Shown here: piece after piece, positions 43,555 to 54,580 of the stretch | How the letters are laid out: every line of letters begins with the position of its first letter | Numbering within the stretch: the first letter of the stretch is position 1 | NCBI RefSeq assembly: GCF_024748695.1 | Contig: NZ_CP087176.1 | Span: 3,527,501 to 3,591,500, forward strand | Direction: 5' to 3' | Origin: Pseudomonas sp. B21-040 | GTDB taxonomy: Bacteria; Pseudomonadota; Gammaproteobacteria; Pseudomonadales; Pseudomonadaceae | Length of the DNA stretch: 64,000 bases | Notes under the pieces: generated by a model | What the model was told of the DNA's origin: nothing | Databases searched by the model: none | The model's input: only the letters and a program-made list of their open reading frames with translations | Program-made: the position numbers and the translations under genes

Positions 43555-44463
43555 TCAGATCAGAAAAATCAGCACGAGCAACCCGGCAAAGATCGCCCAC
43601 TTTTCCAGGTAGTAGCGCTTGCGGTTGCGCTTTTTCAGCGCTTTGCCACGCAGGCGGATTTTGTAGATCCGGGTGAACAGGCGGTTGATGCCGCCGGTCC
43701 TGTCACCCGCATCGTTTGGCGCACCGGCCGCCGACATCACGGTCCGGCTAAACCAGTCGTTGAACACTGCCGCCCAGCGATACTTCATCGGGCGCTCGAT
43801 GTCGCAAAACAGGATGATGCGGTTTTGCTGCGTGGTGTTTTCGGCGTAATGAATGAAGGTTTCGTCGAACATCACCGCTTCGCCATCGCGCCAATGGTAG
43901 TTCTGGCCGTCGACATTGATGTAGCAACCTTCTTCGTTCGGCGTTTCCAGGCCCAAGTGATAACGGTAGGAACCGGCATAAGGATCGCGATGACGGACCA
44001 GCCTGGAACCCGGTGGCAGTTCTGCGAACATCGCGGCCTTGATCGAGCCAATGCCTTGGACCAATTCAGTGGTGCGCGGGCAGAGCTTCATCGCCGAAGG
44101 ATGGCTGTCGCCGTACCATTTCAGGTAAAAACGTTTCCAGCCCGATTTGAAGAACGAGTTGAAGCCGACGTCGTTGTATTGATCGGAGCGTTTGATCTCT
44201 CCGGCGTTCAACAGGTTCTGGCCTTCGGCGCGGATGTCTTGCCAATGCGCCTGCAACGGGCTCAAATCTGGAAAATCAGCTGGATCCAGATACGGTTTGG
44301 TGGGGATTTTCGAAAACAGATACAAGAAGCAATTGAGTGGCGCCAGAAACGAAGAGTGATCACTCAACTGGCGGCCCAACCTGTGGCGCACGCGCCCACG
44401 CAAGTGCACGTATGCAATGGAGACCAGGTAAATAAAGGCAATGATCAGTTTCACAAAAACCAT
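43555..44463 (-). CDS. lpxO: Lipid A 2-hydroxylase LpxO-like (aspartyl/asparaginyl beta-hydroxylase family)
   Basis: 302 residues from the ATG at 44463; the frame upstream to 44562 is probably not coding, and a GTG at 44454 is an alternative. N- and C-terminal membrane helices (about 1-20 and the last 20) flank a 2-oxoglutarate/Fe(II) dioxygenase domain. The iron ligands fit His158, Asp160 (RHRDPYAGS) and His205 (FIHYAENTT), and NRIIL holds the 2-oxoglutarate Arg. It hydroxylates a secondary acyl chain of lipid A at the inner membrane. Convergent with ku. Confidence 0.85.
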   Translation of the reverse strand: MVFVKLIIAFIYLVSIAYVHLRGRVRHRLGRQLSDHSSFLAPLNCFLYLFSKIPTKPYLDPADFPDLSPLQAHWQDIRAEGQNLLNAGEIKRSDQYNDVGFNSFFKSGWKRFYLKWYGDSHPSAMKLCPRTTELVQGIGSIKAAMFAELPPGSRLVRHRDPYAGSYRYHLGLETPNEEGCYINVDGQNYHWRDGEAVMFDETFIHYAENTTQQNRIILFCDIERPMKYRWAAVFNDWFSRTVMSAAGAPNDAGDRTGGINRLFTRIYKIRLRGKALKKRNRKRYYLEKWAIFAGLLVLIFLI

Positions 44464-44897
44464 CACACGTTGGACGTGAAAACGAAACGGCGGCCCTGGT
44501 AGCATCGTCGCCAGGCATGTACCGGCTGTCGTTATCGTGTTGAAAAATTGCATTTTAGCCACTGGTCGTCACAAAAAGTTAGCTTCCAGCGGTGAAAATC
44601 TGTTGGTGGATACCGTCAATGCGATCGAGCGGGCTCAACGCCCTATCGTTTAAAGAGCCAGACCAGTACAATCGCCGCCAAACATTACGCGCCCCCCTTG
44701 GTTGATGACGGGAATGAACCCCGTCTCAGCGCACTTCGACTCGGGCCAAGCGCTCCATATGCTGCTGTCCACTTATTGCCAGATGGACCTTCCGCTTCTG
44801 ACCGGGATGCATTTCCCGTGGTTTGAATACCGGAAACGGGTACTGAATCGGTACTGCCGCAACCCTAGCTACTCTGAATGCTTCGCAGGAAAAACCT
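44464..44897. other. Gene-free stretch between lpxO and the ABC-F gene
   Basis: 434 bp. A 70-codon frame at 44702-44914 runs into the ABC-F start and has no ribosome-binding site or recognisable content. Promoters for the divergent genes should lie here. I see no RNA gene or repeat. Confidence 0.5.
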
Positions 44898-46487
44898 TTG
44901 ATCTCTACAGCTAACATCACGATGCAGTTCGGCGCCAAGCCGCTATTCGAAAACGTTTCGGTCAAGTTCGGCGCGGGTAACCGCTACGGCCTGATCGGCG
45001 CCAACGGTTGCGGCAAGTCGACTTTCATGAAAATCCTCGGTGGCGACCTCGAGCCGTCCGGCGGCCAGGTCATGCTCGAGCCGAACGTGCGTCTGGGTAA
45101 ATTGCGCCAGGACCAGTTCGCCTACGAAGAATTCACCGTGATCGATACCGTGATCATGGGTCACGAAGAGCTGTGGAAGGTCAAGGCCGAGCGCGATCGC
45201 ATCTACTCGCTGCCGGAAATGACCGAAGAAGACGGCATGGCCGTGGCCGAGCTGGAAACCGAATTCGCCGAAATGGACGGATACACCGCCGAATCCCGTG
45301 CCGGCGAGCTGTTGCTGGGCCTGGGTATCGGCATCGAGCAACACTTTGGCCCGATGAGCGAGGTTTCCCCAGGCTGGAAACTGCGTGTATTGCTGGCTCA
45401 GGCGCTGTTCTCCGATCCTGAAGTGCTGTTGCTCGACGAACCGACCAACCACCTGGACATCAATACCATCCGCTGGCTGGAAAACATTCTGACCCAGCGC
45501 TCCAGCCTGATGATCATCATCTCTCACGACCGTCACTTCCTGAACAGCGTGTGCACCCACATGGCTGACCTGGATTACGGCGAGCTGCGTCTGTTCCCGG
45601 GCAACTACGACGAGTACATGACCGTAGCGACCCAGTCCCGCGAGCAACTGCTGTCGGACAATGCCAAGAAGAAGGCGCAGATCTCGGAACTGCAATCGTT
45701 CGTCAGCCGCTTCTCGGCCAACGCCTCGAAAGCCAAGCAGGCCACCTCCCGCGCCAAGGCAATCGACAAGATCCAGCTGGCCGAGGTCAAGCCTTCGAGC
45801 CGTGTGAGCCCGTTCATCCGTTTCGAACAAACCAAGAAGCTGCACCGTCAGGCGGTCATCGTCGAGCGCATGGCCAAAGGCTTCGACGGCAAGACCCTGT
45901 TCAAGGACTTCAGCTTCCAGGTTGAAGCGGGCGAGCGCGTGGCGATCATCGGCCCGAACGGTATCGGTAAAACCACCCTGCTGCGCACCCTGGTCAACGA
46001 ACTGACCCCGGATGCCGGCACCGTGAAATGGACCGACGCCGCCGAGCTGGGCTACTACGCCCAGGACCACGCACACGACTTCGAAGACGACTGTAACCTG
46101 TTCGACTGGATGGGCCAGTGGACTCAGGGCGGCGAGCAAATCGTTCGCGGCACCCTGGGGCGCATGCTGTTCTCCAACGACGAGATCCTCAAGTCGGTCA
46201 AGGTCATTTCCGGTGGTGAGCAAGGCCGCATGCTGTTCGGCAAACTGATCCTGCAAAAGCCGAACGTGCTGATCATGGACGAACCGACCAACCACTTGGA
46301 CATGGAATCCATCGAGGCGCTGAACCTGGCGCTGGAAAACTACCCGGGCACGCTGATCTTCGTCAGCCACGACCGTGAGTTCGTATCGTCGTTGGCCACC
46401 CGCATTATCGAACTCAGCCCTAGCGGCGTGATCGATTTCAGCGGCACCTATGACGATTACCTGCGCAGCCAGGGTGTAGTGTTCTAA
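44898..46487 (+). CDS. ABC-F family ATPase (YbiT-like)
   Basis: 529 residues, TTG start with GCAGGA 9 nt upstream. Two ABC domains: Walker [10 protein letters not shown] and GPNGIGKTT, signatures EVSPGWKLR and ISGGEQGR, Walker [14 protein letters not shown] and [13 protein letters not shown]. The P-site tRNA interaction linker lies between them. No membrane domain. ABC-F proteins bind ribosomes and relieve stalled translation; the E. coli YbiT length is essentially the same. Followed by a terminator, so probably monocistronic. Confidence 0.93.
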   Translation: MISTANITMQFGAKPLFENVSVKFGAGNRYGLIGANGCGKSTFMKILGGDLEPSGGQVMLEPNVRLGKLRQDQFAYEEFTVIDTVIMGHEELWKVKAERDRIYSLPEMTEEDGMAVAELETEFAEMDGYTAESRAGELLLGLGIGIEQHFGPMSEVSPGWKLRVLLAQALFSDPEVLLLDEPTNHLDINTIRWLENILTQRSSLMIIISHDRHFLNSVCTHMADLDYGELRLFPGNYDEYMTVATQSREQLLSDNAKKKAQISELQSFVSRFSANASKAKQATSRAKAIDKIQLAEVKPSSRVSPFIRFEQTKKLHRQAVIVERMAKGFDGKTLFKDFSFQVEAGERVAIIGPNGIGKTTLLRTLVNELTPDAGTVKWTDAAELGYYAQDHAHDFEDDCNLFDWMGQWTQGGEQIVRGTLGRMLFSNDEILKSVKVISGGEQGRMLFGKLILQKPNVLIMDEPTNHLDMESIEALNLALENYPGTLIFVSHDREFVSSLATRIIELSPSGVIDFSGTYDDYLRSQGVVF

Positions 46488-46508
46488 ATAGCTGCCCTGC
46501 TTCAACTG

Positions 46509-46537
46509 AAAGCCCTGTCCTTGTGACGGGGCTTTTT
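46509..46537 (+). terminator. Rho-independent terminator of the ABC-F gene
   Basis: AAAGCCCTGTC (46509-46519) pairs with GACGGGGCTTT (46525-46535), one T-G wobble, followed by more T residues. Confidence 0.9.
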
Positions 46538-46551
46538 GCATTTCATCGATT

Positions 46552-46654
46552 GTTCCCACGCTCCGCGTGGGAATGCAGCCCGGGATGCTCCGCGTCCCTT
46601 CCGGAACCGAACGTGGAGCGTCCGTTGAGGCATTCCCACGCAGAGCGTGGGAAC
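46552..46654. repeat. REP-type inverted repeat pair
   Basis: GTTCCCACGCTCCGCGTGGG (46552 onward to 46576) recurs in inverted orientation at 46630-46654, each arm itself palindromic. A fourth REP family of the window; it lies between the ABC-F terminator and the MFS gene. Confidence 0.85.
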
Positions 46655-46751
46655 GATCATCGCCACAACAAAAAATAGTTAGCCTGCTTTCTTTTATTTC
46701 AAGCCCACGCCATGATGCAGCTCTCCCACCGCCGCCCGCGAACGAGCCCTC

Positions 46752-47939
46752 ATGTCTGCGCAGCAGTTGCCCCCGCAAAGCTCCCTGACGATCACCCTGC
46801 AGATCGTCTCTATCGTTTTTTATACCTTTATTGCCTTCCTCTGCATCGGTCTGCCGATTGCGGTGTTGCCGGGGTATGTCCATGAACAACTAGGTTTCAG
46901 CGCGATCATCGCGGGGCTGACCATTGGCTCGCAGTACCTGGCCACCTTGCTCAGCCGGCCCATGGCCGGGCGCATGTCGGACAGTATCGGCACCAAACGC
47001 GCGATTGTTTACGGGTTGTCCGGGATAGTGCTGAGCGGCGTGTTGACGCTGATTTCGACGTTGCTGCAGAGCATGCCGCTGGTGAGTCTGTTGATCCTGA
47101 TTGCCGGCCGTTTGCTGCTCGGGATCGCCCAAGGCTTGATCGGCGTCGGCACTATCAGTTGGTGCATGGGCCAGGTCGGCGCGGAGCACACCGCCCGTTC
47201 CATTTCCTGGAACGGCATCGCGTCGTACGGCGCCATTGCCATCGGTGCGCCACTGGGTGTGGTGATGGTCGCCGACTATGGTTTCGCCAGTCTGGGGATC
47301 GCACTGTCGCTGCTGGCGCTGGGCGCGTTGCTGCTGATCCGCAACAAACCGTCGGTGCCGGTGGTTCGCGGTGAGCGGCTGCCCTTTTGGGCGGTGTTCG
47401 GGCGCATTGCGCCGTTTGGTGCAAGCCTGAGCCTGGCGTCCATCGGTTATGGCACGCTCACCACTTTTATTACCTTGTACTACGTCAGCCGTGGTTGGGC
47501 CGGTGCCGCGTATTGCCTGACCGTATTCGGCGTCTGCTTTATTCTGGCGCGTCTGTTGTTCATCTCCAGCATCAGCCGGTTCGGTGGATTCACTTCGGCC
47601 ATTGCCTGCATGTGCATTGAAACCGTGGGCCTGGTGCTGCTGTGGCTGGCGCCTTCGACGGGTTATGCGCTGATCGGCGCGGGCCTGACCGGTTTTGGCT
47701 TGTCGCTGGTTTACCCGGCGCTCGGCGTCGAGGCGATCAAGCAAGTCCCCAATTCCAGTCGCGGCGCGGGCCTGAGTGCTTACGCGGTGTTTTTTGATTT
47801 GGCACTGGCGATTGCCGGGCCACTGATGGGCGCGGTGGCGTTGAACCTAGGGTATACGTGGATATTCTTTAGCGCGGCGTTGTTGTCGGTAACCGGGTTG
47901 GGTCTAACGCTGCTACTCAAACGCCGTGCAATGGCCTAG
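46752..47939 (+). CDS. MFS transporter (YhhS/YfcJ-like)
   Basis: 395 residues, twelve predicted membrane helices in two halves. The cytoplasmic loop 2-3 motif appears as SRPMAGRMSDSIGTKRA, and helix 4 holds RLLLGIAQGLIGVG. It resembles the arabinose-efflux-like YhhS/YfcJ group. Substrate unknown. Its N-terminal region (about 1-20) is polar; an ATG at 46752 is kept as start without a strong ribosome-binding site. Confidence 0.88.
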   Translation: MSAQQLPPQSSLTITLQIVSIVFYTFIAFLCIGLPIAVLPGYVHEQLGFSAIIAGLTIGSQYLATLLSRPMAGRMSDSIGTKRAIVYGLSGIVLSGVLTLISTLLQSMPLVSLLILIAGRLLLGIAQGLIGVGTISWCMGQVGAEHTARSISWNGIASYGAIAIGAPLGVVMVADYGFASLGIALSLLALGALLLIRNKPSVPVVRGERLPFWAVFGRIAPFGASLSLASIGYGTLTTFITLYYVSRGWAGAAYCLTVFGVCFILARLLFISSISRFGGFTSAIACMCIETVGLVLLWLAPSTGYALIGAGLTGFGLSLVYPALGVEAIKQVPNSSRGAGLSAYAVFFDLALAIAGPLMGAVALNLGYTWIFFSAALLSVTGLGLTLLLKRRAMA

Positions 47940-47952
47940 CCAACACTCAATC

Positions 47953-48087
47953 CTGTAGCAGCTGGCGAAGCCTGCGTCCGGCTGCGTAGCAGTCGCAAAC
48001 CCTGACAGCGCGGTCTACCTGAAACACCTTAGCGGCTGATTTTACGACTGCTGCGCAGCCGGACGCAGGCTTCGCCAGCTGCTACAG
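47953..48087. repeat. REP-type inverted repeat pair between convergent genes
   Basis: CTGTAGCAGCTGGCGAAGCC (47953 onward, extending through CTGCGTCCGGCTGCG) returns inverted to 48087 (imperfectly at the inner ends). Same family as 21773-21908. It lies between the convergent MFS and hydrolase genes. Confidence 0.88.
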
Positions 48088-48099
48088 GGGTTGCGGTGT

Positions 48100-49137
48100 T
48101 CACTGATCCGCGGTTTGCAGACCTGCGCGGGTTGCGATGCCCAGGGTGCGGGAGAAGAAACGCCCGGCTTCGGAAATCATGTCGCGATGGATGCCTTCGC
48201 GGTCGACCCCATCGGCGTCGGTACACAGTGCTGGCATGGCAATGATCTGCTCTTCGTTGCACGGGGCCATGAACACGAAATGCCCCGCGCCGGCCAACAA
48301 CTTGAAGTCGGGGGCAATCGGCAACTTGCGCGCAAGCGCCGCTGCGTTCTTGTCGAACGCGACCAGTTTGTCGCCGTCGCCGCTGTAAAGCAGCACCGGC
48401 ACATGCACATCGGCCAGGGTGTGACGGCCGAACTTCAAGCTCAGCGGCGCCATCAATAGCAACGCATGCACGCGCGGGTCGGCCACGGGTTGAAGGTCAT
48501 CGCGGTCGACGATCAATTCACCCTTGGTGTTGCAGGCATCGCGGTCGTCCGGGCGTTCCTCGCAATACCGACGCAGACGATCCAGGTCAGGCGTGGCACC
48601 GGACAGGATCAACGCCGTCTCACCGCCCGCCGAATAGCCAATCACCCCGACCTGATTGGCATTGACGAATGGCGCGAGCATGCGATCACCCAAGGTAGCG
48701 GTGATGGCTTCGGAAATCTGGATGGGTCGGCCGTAAAGGTTACTCAGCGTACCGAGGCGGCTGTGGTCTTTGGAGTTGTCGCCAGGATGGATCACCGCGA
48801 CCACCACAAAGCCTTTGCGCGCCAGCGAGGTGGCGAGGTCGTGCAGGGCCAGCGGGGTTCCGGTGTTGCCGTGGGACAGCATCAGCATCGGGAAGCGCCC
48901 GATGGCAACAGCGCTGTCTTCGCCGGCTTCGACGGTGTAACCCTCGATTTTACTGGTGTGCTCCCTGTCACTGGAGGGATAGAACGCGATGGCGTGCATC
49001 GGTTGCAAATCGAGGGGGTCGAGAAAACTCATCTCATGGAAGCCGACGCTCCAGTGAGGATGTGGCGCAGGCGCGGCGTGCACTGAATTCAGGCTGCTGA
49101 GCAGGCAAAACAGTAACGTTGCACAAAGACGCACCAT
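48100..49137 (-). CDS. Secreted alpha/beta hydrolase (dienelactone hydrolase/PAF-AH-like)
   Basis: 345 residues with a signal peptide (cleavage near VHA-A, residue 21). Nucleophile elbow GYSAGGE, oxyanion region MLSHGNTGTP, and late acid and His segments (LLYSGDGDKLVAFD; LAGAGHFVF). This fits the exported dienelactone hydrolase-like/PAF-acetylhydrolase-like group. Substrate unknown. No operon partner on the minus strand. Confidence 0.85.
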   Translation of the reverse strand: MVRLCATLLFCLLSSLNSVHAAPAPHPHWSVGFHEMSFLDPLDLQPMHAIAFYPSSDREHTSKIEGYTVEAGEDSAVAIGRFPMLMLSHGNTGTPLALHDLATSLARKGFVVVAVIHPGDNSKDHSRLGTLSNLYGRPIQISEAITATLGDRMLAPFVNANQVGVIGYSAGGETALILSGATPDLDRLRRYCEERPDDRDACNTKGELIVDRDDLQPVADPRVHALLLMAPLSLKFGRHTLADVHVPVLLYSGDGDKLVAFDKNAAALARKLPIAPDFKLLAGAGHFVFMAPCNEEQIIAMPALCTDADGVDREGIHRDMISEAGRFFSRTLGIATRAGLQTADQ

Positions 49138-49300
49138 AAGGATGCCCCACCATTTTGTTACTTGACCGGAAAGCCCGTTCTCCTCGGATCATCGAGGCAG
49201 CGGCCTTGTACCAGCATTTGCGGCCAACAAGGTCATTGCAGAACGGGAACGTTAACCCGTTACTGCATAACCTGGGCCACAACCTGAAACGGCCAGAAAC

Positions 49301-49348
49301 AAAAAACTCCGTATCTGGCACTTGCGTGGCCAGAATACAGAGTTTTTT
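49301..49348 (-). terminator. Rho-independent terminator of azoR
   Basis: AAAAAACTC...CTGGC and GCCAG...GAGTTTTTT form a long imperfect stem (49301-49348) with a T-run on either strand. It lies 40 bp after the azoR stop. Confidence 0.88.
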
Positions 49349-49387
49349 GGGGTATTGCCCTAGCAGTTTGCTGCCTTTACGCAAGCC

Positions 49388-49999
49388 TTACGCGGCGGCG
49401 AACAATTGCTCGCTGATTTGCGCTTGAGCATCGCTCATGGCTTTGGTGCGAACTTCGTCACCGTAGGCCAGGCCGTGGGCGCGGACGAACTCGATGTCGG
49501 TGATGCCGATGAAGCCGAACAGCACTTTCAAATACTCTTCGTGAGCCACACCCGTGGCCTGACCGGCATGCATGCCACCGGAAGTGGAAACGATCACGAC
49601 TTTCTTGCCACCGCACAGGCCTTCAGGGCCGGCTTCGGTGTAGCGGAAGGTCTGACCGGCAACGGCGATGCGATCGATCCAGGCCTTGAGTTGGGTCGGA
49701 ACGGTGAAGTTGTACATCGGCGCGGCGATCACGACGGCATCTGCGGCGAGGAATTCGGCCAGGGTCTTGGCGCTCAGCTCGGCTTCGTGCTGTTGCGCGG
49801 CGTTGCGCAGTTCAGCGGTAGTACCGGCGGCGACCAGGGTCGTGGCGGAGAAATGGCTGATGGCATCAGCGGCCAGGTCGCGGTAGGTAACCACGGCGTT
49901 TGGCTCTGCAGCTTGCCAGGCTTTAACGACTTCGCTGCTCAGCAGACGGGAAGCCGAGTTGTCACCAAGAATGCTCGAATCGATATGCAACAGTTTCAT
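49388..49999 (-). CDS. azoR: FMN-dependent NADH-azoreductase
   Basis: 203 residues from the ATG at 49999, with GGAGAT upstream. The frame continues far upstream over the divergent LysR gene; that part is not coding. A flavodoxin-like fold: [38 protein letters not shown] and VSTSGG near the FMN. It reduces quinones and azo compounds. The LysR regulator encoded divergently is the likely controller. Confidence 0.95.
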   Translation of the reverse strand: MKLLHIDSSILGDNSASRLLSSEVVKAWQAAEPNAVVTYRDLAADAISHFSATTLVAAGTTAELRNAAQQHEAELSAKTLAEFLAADAVVIAAPMYNFTVPTQLKAWIDRIAVAGQTFRYTEAGPEGLCGGKKVVIVSTSGGMHAGQATGVAHEEYLKVLFGFIGITDIEFVRAHGLAYGDEVRTKAMSDAQAQISEQLFAAA

Positions 50000-50128
50000 G
50001 TGGGATCTCCAGGTGAGGATCGCCACGGGGCGATCTGATGGAGAGAATCCTACAGGCGAAACCAATAGCTGATTAGACTGCAACAATGCGATAGTTCGTC
50101 CCACTGATAGAACAGTCGAGCAACTGTC

Positions 50129-51037
50129 ATGCAAGATCTCAATGATCTCTACTATTTTGCCAAGGTGGTTGAAGCCGGCGGCTTCGCGGCGGCAGGTCGC
50201 GTGCTCGGGATTCCCAAATCCCGCTTGTCGCGCCGGATTGCCGAGCTGGAAGAACGCCTGGGCGCGCGCCTGCTGCAACGCACCACTCGGCAACTCAAGC
50301 TGACGGCGGTGGGCGAGCGTTACTTGCGCCACTGTCAGGCGATGCTGCTGGAAGCCGAAATGGCCGATGAAGCGGTCGCCAGCATGTCCAGCGAACCGCG
50401 CGGGCGGTTGCGGGTGTCCTGTCCCGTCGGCCTGGCGCATGAAATGCTGCCGACGGTCATTGCCCGATTTCTGGACAAATACCCGCAGGTACAACTGGAA
50501 GTCATGTTGCTCAATCGCCGGGTCGACCTGGTGACTGAAGGCGTCGATGTCGCCTTGCGCGTGCGTGAACTGGGCGACGAAGATCCGTTGCTGGTGACCC
50601 GTCGCCTGCGCCAGGCGCAAATGGCCATGGTCGCCACCCCGGATTTTTTGCACGGACGTGAAATCAACCAGCCCGAAGACCTCAGAAACCTGCCGGTGCT
50701 GGGCGCCCTCGAAGCCGACCGCATGGTGCATATTCGCCTGCTCGATCTCCAGGGAAAAAGCGTCGAGCTGAGCCTGGAAGCGCGATTGGGTATCGATGAC
50801 TTCATTGTGCGCAAGGCCTGCACCCTCGCCGGCCAGGGCTTTACCCTGTTGCCCATGATGTATTGCGAGCAAGAGCTGGAAGCCGGTTCGCTAGTCCAAT
50901 TGCTGCCCGACTGGTCATTGCCTGGCGGCTGGCTACAAGCGGTCTACCCTCATCGGCGCGGGGTGATGCCGGCGGTTCGCGCCTGGCTCGACCATTTGAT
51001 CGAATCATTCAATGCCTGTGGGGACCGACTGATATGA
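50129..51037 (+). CDS. LysR-family transcriptional regulator, divergent from azoR
   Basis: 302 residues. N-terminal winged HTH ([36 protein letters not shown]) followed by the periplasmic-binding-protein-like effector domain ([36 protein letters not shown]). The 129-bp intergenic region with azoR should hold its operator. Such divergent LysR genes commonly respond to quinones or electrophiles. The stop overlaps the next ATG (ATGA). Confidence 0.94.
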   Translation: MQDLNDLYYFAKVVEAGGFAAAGRVLGIPKSRLSRRIAELEERLGARLLQRTTRQLKLTAVGERYLRHCQAMLLEAEMADEAVASMSSEPRGRLRVSCPVGLAHEMLPTVIARFLDKYPQVQLEVMLLNRRVDLVTEGVDVALRVRELGDEDPLLVTRRLRQAQMAMVATPDFLHGREINQPEDLRNLPVLGALEADRMVHIRLLDLQGKSVELSLEARLGIDDFIVRKACTLAGQGFTLLPMMYCEQELEAGSLVQLLPDWSLPGGWLQAVYPHRRGVMPAVRAWLDHLIESFNACGDRLI

Positions 51038-51393
51038 AGGCTGGACGTATGAGCGAACAGGATGTCGCGCAGTTCTGCCTCGCGCTACCGGGTGCGCGGG
51101 AGGACTATAAATGGGGAGGTGTGCGGGTGTTTTCGATTGCAGGAAACAAGATGTTCGCCTTGCAGAACCTGCGTGGCGCATCGCTGGCCTTCAAAGTCGA
51201 CAAGGACCTGTTTCTGGGGCATTGCGACCGACCGGGCATCCACCCAGCTCCCTATCTGGCGAGAGCCCAGTGGATCATCATGCAAACGCCCTACCCGCTG
51301 GGCGCCGAAGAGCTGCAAGGCTTGTTGCAACGTTCCCACCAACTGGTGGTGAGCAAGTTGCCCAAGCGTACCCAGGTTGGATTGCTGCTTTAA
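51034..51393 (+). CDS. MmcQ/YjbR-family protein
   Basis: 119 residues from the ATG overlapping the LysR stop; an ATG at 51049 with GAAGG upstream is an alternative (114 residues). The family fold is recognisable from FCLALPGAREDYKWGGVRVF, ALQNLRGASLAFKVD and the C-terminal QRSHQLVVSKLPKRTQ. These are small DNA-binding-like CyaY-fold proteins of unsettled function. Co-transcribed with the LysR gene. Confidence 0.88.
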   Translation: MKAGRMSEQDVAQFCLALPGAREDYKWGGVRVFSIAGNKMFALQNLRGASLAFKVDKDLFLGHCDRPGIHPAPYLARAQWIIMQTPYPLGAEELQGLLQRSHQLVVSKLPKRTQVGLLL

Positions 51394-51821
51394 AACAGTG
51401 CCAACAGGTGGGCGCCGAGGAACAGCTGATCGATCCAGAACACCTGATGCAACAGCACAATCAGCCAGAACAACAGCTGAAACGAGACTTTGCGAGTCTT
51501 GTGCCGGAACACTTGCTGAGCCAGCAACGCGCCAGGCCAGCCGCCGGCCAGTTCGACCGCATGCAAGACGTTTTCCGGCGTGCGCCAGGTATCGGCGCGG
51601 GCCTTGCGCTTGTCACTCCAGTACAGGAAAAACGCCAGCACACTGACGCCCCCATACGCCGCCAGCGGAATCAATGACACCCCGCGCAGCCAGAGCAAAA
51701 CCGACCCTGCCAACGGCAACGCGCACAGCGCTGCAAAAACCAGCAGCTTGAGTCGTAGATGCTGAATGTGCTCGCCCCCGGACCTGCGCCCGGGGTTGTG
51801 GCGCGTGCCGGCGTCACTCAT
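51390..51821 (-). CDS. DUF1294 membrane protein
   Basis: 143 residues from the ATG at 51821, which overlaps the uppP stop (ATGA). Three or four hydrophobic segments, with the conserved [17 protein letters not shown] and [18 protein letters not shown] between them, match DUF1294. Some family members carry an N-terminal cold-shock domain; this one has only a short polar lead. Function unknown. It overlaps the convergent MmcQ stop by 4 bp. Confidence 0.88.
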   Translation of the reverse strand: MSDAGTRHNPGRRSGGEHIQHLRLKLLVFAALCALPLAGSVLLWLRGVSLIPLAAYGGVSVLAFFLYWSDKRKARADTWRTPENVLHAVELAGGWPGALLAQQVFRHKTRKVSFQLLFWLIVLLHQVFWIDQLFLGAHLLALF

Positions 51822-52648
51822 GGCTTGGCCGCGGACCAGTCGACCCAACCAAATTGCCAAGTGGCCAGAATGATCAGGCCGAACACGATGCGATACCAGG
51901 CGAACGCCGCGTAGCTGTGGCTGGCGATGAACTTGAGCAAGCCACGGACCGCGATCATGGCGAAGATGAACGCAGTGACGAAACCAATCGCGAACACCGG
52001 GAAATCCGCTGGCACGAACAGGTGACGGTATTTGAAGCCCGAGTACACCGCCGCAGCGACCATGGTCGGCATCGCCAGGAAAAACGAGAACTCGGTAGCG
52101 GTCTTGCGCGACAGGCCAAACAGCAACCCGCCGATGATGGTCGACCCGGAACGCGATGTACCTGGAATCATTGCCAGGCACTGAGCGAAACCGACTTTCA
52201 ACGCATCTTGCCAAGTAATCTCGTCAACGGTTTCGGCGTGCACTTCGTGTTGGCGCTTCTCGGCCCACAACATGATGATCCCGCCCACAACCAGCGCGGT
52301 GGCGACAGTAATCGGGTTGAACAGGTAGTGGTGAATCAAGTCGGAGAAAATCACCCCCAACACCACGGCTGGCATGAATGCGATCAGCAGATTGGCCGTG
52401 AATCGGCGAGCGCTCGGTTGGGTCGGCAACCCCGTGACCACATCGAGAATCTTGCGGCGAAATTCCCACACCACCGCCAGGATCGCGCCCAATTGAATAA
52501 TGATGTTGAACGCGATAGCACGTTCACCACCGAAGTCGAGCAAGTCGGCCACGATGATTTGGTGCCCGGTACTGGAAATGGGCAGAAACTCCGTCAGCCC
52601 TTCTACTACGCCAAGTATCAATGCCTGAAAGGCGGTCCAAAGATCCAT
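51818..52648 (-). CDS. uppP: Undecaprenyl-diphosphatase
   Basis: 276 residues, multi-pass membrane protein. The two active-site motifs are intact: [14 protein letters not shown] near the N-terminus and PGTSRSGST in the middle. It dephosphorylates undecaprenyl pyrophosphate to recycle the lipid carrier for peptidoglycan and O-antigen, and confers bacitracin tolerance. ATG at 52648 with GGGGGA upstream, preferred to the TTG just before it. Translationally coupled to the DUF1294 gene. Confidence 0.96.
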   Translation of the reverse strand: MDLWTAFQALILGVVEGLTEFLPISSTGHQIIVADLLDFGGERAIAFNIIIQLGAILAVVWEFRRKILDVVTGLPTQPSARRFTANLLIAFMPAVVLGVIFSDLIHHYLFNPITVATALVVGGIIMLWAEKRQHEVHAETVDEITWQDALKVGFAQCLAMIPGTSRSGSTIIGGLLFGLSRKTATEFSFFLAMPTMVAAAVYSGFKYRHLFVPADFPVFAIGFVTAFIFAMIAVRGLLKFIASHSYAAFAWYRIVFGLIILATWQFGWVDWSAAKP

Positions 52649-52940
52649 CAATCCCCCAAGAAGCGATGCCCCCAGGCATGCCCCGTTAGTTTTCTTAAAA
52701 CGTTCATTGCGCTGAGCGTAGTTGAAGTTCCGCGCGCACAGGATCCAGACGAAACCGTAAAAATTCCGTGAAAAGCTGCAAGGATTCAGGTTTTTCCGCG
52801 CGGGGCCGAAATCCTAGCAGACATGCCTTTATAACGCTGCCGCGGAATAGGACTTGGGTCGCATATGCCCGAACGGCAAAGCGTGCTTGGATGCTGGCAA
52901 TCGTTTATTACAAGAAAAAGAAAATCGGAGTGACAGCGTT

Positions 52941-54575
52941 ATGAACAGCTTACGCAGTGTGTCGATCAGCCGGCGCTTGTGGCTCATCTTGATCGTGTCG
53001 GTGGTGATGCTACTGACATTGGGCATGCTGATGCTCAAGCAGATTCACGACGACCTTTATCAGGCCAAGGCCCAGAAAACCCAGCACGTCGTGCAGACCG
53101 CCAGCGGCATTCTGAATTACTACCATGACCTGGAGACTGCGGGCACCCTCACCCGCGATGCCGCGCAGAAGCAGGCGCTGATGGCGGTTCGCGGGTTGCG
53201 CTATGACCAGAATGACTACTTCTGGATCAACGACCTGACGCCGGTGATGATCATGCACCCGGCCAACCCCAAACTCGACGGTCAGAACCTGTCGGCCATC
53301 CGCGACCCGGACGGATTCGCGGTGTTTAACGAAATGGTCGCCGTGGCCAAGGCCAAGGGCGCCGGCGTGGTCAATTACCGCTGGCCGAAACCTGGTGCCA
53401 GCGCACCGGTGGAAAAAACCTCCTACGTCAAACTCTTCGAACCCTGGGGCTGGGTGATTGGGTCGGGCGTGTACATCGATGACATGCAGGCCGAGTTTTA
53501 TGGCCAGGTCTGGAAGGCGACGTCCCTCGGCGTGGTGATTGCCCTGGTGATGGCCCTGCTGGTCATGCTGATTGCGCGCAGTATCGTGCGTCCGCTCCAG
53601 GAAACGGTGAATGCCATGGCCAATATCGCCAGCGGGGAAAGTGACCTGACCCGCAGCCTAGAAACCCATGGCAACGACGAGGTGGCGCAACTGGCGCGAC
53701 ACTTCAATGCCTTTACCAGCAAGTTGCGCCAGGTCATTACCCAATTGCAGGTGTCCGCCAGTGACCTGGGGCAATCGTCCAGTGACTTGGGCAATGACGC
53801 CACCCAGGCCCAGCAGCGCAGTCAGCAGCAATCACAGCAAATGGAACTGGTGGCCACAGCGATCAATGAAGTGACCTACGGCGTACAGGATGTGGCCAAG
53901 AACGCCGAGCATGCGGCCAGCGAAATGCGCGATGCCGAGTCTCAGGCGCAGCAGGGACAGATCAACATTGACGGAAGCTTGCAGCAGATCGACAAACTGT
54001 CCGGCACCATCGATCAAGCCGTGGAAGTGATTCGTACCCTGGCCACAGAAAGCACGCAGATCGGCAGCGTCCTGGAGGTGATCCGTTCCATCGCCGAGCA
54101 AACCAACCTGCTCGCCCTCAACGCTGCCATCGAGGCCGCGCGGGCCGGTGAACAGGGGCGTGGTTTTGCGGTGGTGGCCGATGAAGTGCGCCTGCTGGCC
54201 CAGCGCACGCAGAAGTCGACAGCGGAGATCCAGTCGATGATCGAGCGCCTGCAAAACCACTCGGAAGCGGCGGTCAAGGTTATCGGCGACAGTAGCCGGG
54301 CATCGCAACTGACCATTGAACAGGCCGGGCTGGCCGGTGCGAGTTTAACGGCAATCGGCCAGGCATTACGTAACCTCAACGGGTTGAACGCATCGATCGC
54401 CAGTGCGACGTTGCAGCAAGCCCATGTGGTGGAGGACATCAATCAGAACGTGACCCAGGCTGCACAGTTGTCCCACAGCACCGCGCTGGCGGCGCAACAA
54501 TCGAACGTGGCCAGTGTGCGATTGAAAGACCTGAGCGAACAGTTGAACGGGTTGCTCAAGCAATTTCGCGTGTAA
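52941..54575 (+). CDS. Methyl-accepting chemotaxis protein with single Cache domain
   Basis: 544 residues from the ATG at 52941. TM1 about 13-35, a periplasmic sCache_2-like sensor (about 40-190; [19 protein letters not shown]), TM2 about 193-213, HAMP (about 214-268) and the cytoplasmic signalling helix with the hairpin tip [20 protein letters not shown]. sCache_2 domains often bind small carboxylates such as acetate, pyruvate or C2/C3 acids, but the ligand here is unknown. No CheR-binding pentapeptide is seen at the C-terminus (ends LLKQFRV). Single gene. Confidence 0.94.
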   Translation: MNSLRSVSISRRLWLILIVSVVMLLTLGMLMLKQIHDDLYQAKAQKTQHVVQTASGILNYYHDLETAGTLTRDAAQKQALMAVRGLRYDQNDYFWINDLTPVMIMHPANPKLDGQNLSAIRDPDGFAVFNEMVAVAKAKGAGVVNYRWPKPGASAPVEKTSYVKLFEPWGWVIGSGVYIDDMQAEFYGQVWKATSLGVVIALVMALLVMLIARSIVRPLQETVNAMANIASGESDLTRSLETHGNDEVAQLARHFNAFTSKLRQVITQLQVSASDLGQSSSDLGNDATQAQQRSQQQSQQMELVATAINEVTYGVQDVAKNAEHAASEMRDAESQAQQGQINIDGSLQQIDKLSGTIDQAVEVIRTLATESTQIGSVLEVIRSIAEQTNLLALNAAIEAARAGEQGRGFAVVADEVRLLAQRTQKSTAEIQSMIERLQNHSEAAVKVIGDSSRASQLTIEQAGLAGASLTAIGQALRNLNGLNASIASATLQQAHVVEDINQNVTQAAQLSHSTALAAQQSNVASVRLKDLSEQLNGLLKQFRV

Positions 54576-54580
54576 CCCCC

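Noticed and set aside
44702..44914. 70-residue ORF before the ABC-F gene
   Set aside because: Runs into the ABC-F start, no ribosome-binding site and no recognisable content.
44943..46889. 648-residue minus-strand ORF opposite the ABC-F gene
   Set aside because: Antisense of a protein with intact Walker motifs; composition is that of a mirror frame, and it also crosses a terminator and a REP pair.
50000..50872. 290-residue N-terminal extension of the AzoR frame
   Set aside because: The extension runs antisense through the LysR gene; AzoR begins at its usual MKLLHIDSS with a ribosome-binding site.
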